The notes under the pieces are model-generated. The model did no database searches. It saw only the letters and a program-made list of their open reading frames with translations, and was not told the origin of the DNA. Shown in pieces: positions 62,855-64,000 of a stretch of 64,000 bases of DNA. Both the position numbers and the translations under genes were made by a program. The stretch lies in assembly GCF_014243345.1 (NCBI RefSeq), contig NZ_JACLZF010000001.1, positions 682,001 to 746,000 on the forward strand, given 5' to 3'. How positions within the stretch are numbered: position 1 is the first letter of the stretch; each line of letters opens with the position of its first letter. The DNA comes from Robiginitalea sp. SC105. Its GTDB lineage: Bacteria; Bacteroidota; Bacteroidia; Flavobacteriales; Flavobacteriaceae.

Positions 62855-62969
62855 TGGAAATTCGGCGACTTCAAGCATTACACATCCCAAGCTCCTGGCC
62901 CATTAATTGGGGGCTTCCTCCCCCAAAGAATACATTGACGGGAGTTTGGCCTCAATTTTACGGGAATTC
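62855..62969 (+). pseudogene. Decayed 3' fragment of a DEDDy exonuclease gene
   Basis: Translation gives WKFGDFKHYTS, then after a loss of two bases KLLAH*LGASSPKEYIDGSL in another frame. The intact protein reads WKFGDFKNFTS and KLLAHVLGVPSPKEDIDGSM at the matching place (61815-61913). So this is a clear remnant with a frameshift and an in-frame stop. Its codons (TTC GGC GAC TTC AAG) are host-like and GC-rich, unlike those of the intact gene's 3' end. The fragment covers about 38 codons and lacks the region of the YxxxD motif. Confidence 0.85.
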
Positions 62970-62999
62970 TGTTTATTATTAAAGGCCAGAGAAAATCAG

Positions 63000-64000
63000 A
63001 TGACGGATTTCCATCAGACCCTTTTTCTAGTCGCTTCATTCATGGGAGGGTTACTGGGCTTTGCGTTGATCACCAGGATATTTAATAAGAACAAGGGGGA
63101 TTTCTTTCTGGGCCTGGTCGTTCTGACCCTGGCCATTGAACTCTTTTTTTCCTGGGGGTCGCTGTCCGGATTCAATAATAATCCGGGGGTCTTTCCCTAC
63201 TGGATGTTCCTGAATTACCTGCTCCTGCCCCCGGGCATATGGCTGTTTGTAAAATACCATATGGATGACAATTTTCAATTTCATCCAAAGCATTTATGGC
63301 TCTTCCTGCCCGCCGTCCTCGCGTATATCCTGGATGTATGGTCCACGGTTAACTCCGTGTCATTGATCGAATACACGGCCTGGACCTGGTTTACGCAATA
63401 TCTGCCGCTGCTGGGATTGATTTATGTACTCGGATATTTTTGGATCAAATATTTCCAGCTCATGCAACGGCACGGGTTGAAATTTCATAAAAACAGCTTC
63501 CTCAGCCAACTGCGTCTTCTGATGCTCATGGCGTGCCTGACCATCGTCTGCCTGCTATGGCTGATTTTTGAATTTGTAGGATTCAGGTATTACGAACTCA
63601 TTGAATATACCGCCATCCTGTTATTTATGGGTTTCGCTTTCTTCATTTTCCTCGAAAGCCAAACCTTTACCCCCCTTGCACTCGAAGCCAAAAACCGGGA
63701 ATTCCCCAACTATGATGACCAGCAGAACTTGGTGTTGCTTGAACAGACCATCAACAAGAACAGGTCGTATCTGAAACCGAGTTTCCCCCTGAAGGAGCTG
63801 TCGCGGGAATTAGACCTTCCGGCCAGGTATGTCTCCTTTCTCATCAATCACTACCACGGGAAAAATTACAGGGAGTTCATCAACCAATACCGGATCGATG
63901 CATTTCTGGAAAAGGCAGCCTCAGGGGAAAATGAAGTTAAAACCCTGCTGGGACTGGCATTGGAATCCGGGTTCAATTCCAAGTCCACCTTTAACAAGGT
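63000..64000 (+). CDS. AraC-family regulator with N-terminal membrane domain, cut by window edge
   Basis: At least 333 residues, from the ATG at 63000 to the right edge. The first roughly 225 residues carry about seven hydrophobic segments (for example FLVASFMGGLLGFALI, GFAFFIFLES). The cytosolic part begins the helix-turn-helix domain (LPARYVSFLINHYHGKNYREFINQYRID and TLLGLALESGFNSKSTFNKV). Such 7-transmembrane AraC proteins are common in Flavobacteria as membrane sensors. The last part of the second helix-turn-helix is outside the window. Confidence 0.88.
   Translation, partial: MTDFHQTLFLVASFMGGLLGFALITRIFNKNKGDFFLGLVVLTLAIELFFSWGSLSGFNNNPGVFPYWMFLNYLLLPPGIWLFVKYHMDDNFQFHPKHLWLFLPAVLAYILDVWSTVNSVSLIEYTAWTWFTQYLPLLGLIYVLGYFWIKYFQLMQRHGLKFHKNSFLSQLRLLMLMACLTIVCLLWLIFEFVGFRYYELIEYTAILLFMGFAFFIFLESQTFTPLALEAKNREFPNYDDQQNLVLLEQTINKNRSYLKPSFPLKELSRELDLPARYVSFLINHYHGKNYREFINQYRIDAFLEKAASGENEVKTLLGLALESGFNSKSTFNK

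Noticed and set aside
1-64000. CRISPR arrays, insertion sequences, prophage or integrase genes
   Set aside because: No regularly spaced repeats, transposase or integrase motifs were found, including around the AT-rich block at 62 kb.

Overview
The window reads as chromosomal DNA of a GC-rich marine member of the Bacteroidota, most likely Flavobacteriaceae. The support is a SusC/SusD pair, many short signal peptides and lipoboxes, promoter boxes of the flavobacterial TAnnTTTG type, and few Shine-Dalgarno sequences. Robiginitalea-like relatives would fit, but the genus is an inference from GC level and gene style. There is no rRNA, tRNA, CRISPR array, transposase or integrase that I can support.

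Layout. 1-16 kb holds secreted hydrolytic functions: two large sortilin/VPS10-type BNR-repeat proteins, an aminopeptidase P, a small OmpA-like barrel, a frameshifted Ig/VCBS-type gene, a beta-lactamase-fold serine hydrolase, a GH30 glycosidase, an EcsC-family protein, a vanadium haloperoxidase/PAP2-type lipoprotein and a DmpA/P1 self-processing peptidase. 16-28 kb holds a subtilase, a DUF1080 plus Gfo/Idh/MocA pair (likely 3-keto-glycoside chemistry), a SusC-SusD-lipoprotein operon, an M23 peptidase and a FabH-like ketosynthase. 28-35 kb has a third VPS10/BNR paralogue, an amine-oxidase-like flavoprotein and small secreted or membrane proteins. 35-41 kb is a compact tripartite RND efflux operon (TolC-like, adaptor, pump). 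41-50 kb has an NTF2-like protein, a glycosyltransferase, a MATE exporter, gamma-glutamyltransferase, ferrochelatase, an MscS channel and a DUF1460 peptidoglycan amidase.

50-58 kb is the metabolic core: an AraC regulator divergent from an overlapping heme operon hemA-hemC-hemD-hemE-hemF, followed by a phzF-like gene and hemB. Ferrochelatase (hemH) lies 4 kb away on the other strand. A 19-bp Fur/PerR-like palindrome sits just in front of the AraC gene. Downstream are a serine hydrolase, a CorC/CNNM-type transporter, an Ogt DNA methyltransferase and a DEDDy 3'-5' exonuclease.

The strongest unusual signal is at 61.8-63.0 kb. The 3' end of the exonuclease gene and the lipoprotein gene after it are abruptly AT-rich. 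Past them lies a decayed second copy of the exonuclease 3' region that still has host-like, GC-rich codons. This looks like foreign DNA that replaced the gene's 3' end and displaced the native one. Other points: a terminator between two divergent genes that implies a small RNA, a TolC-type gene whose signal peptide has no usual start codon, a single-base frameshift pseudogene, and a recurrent promoter-like box about 17 nt before start codons that implies very short leaders.
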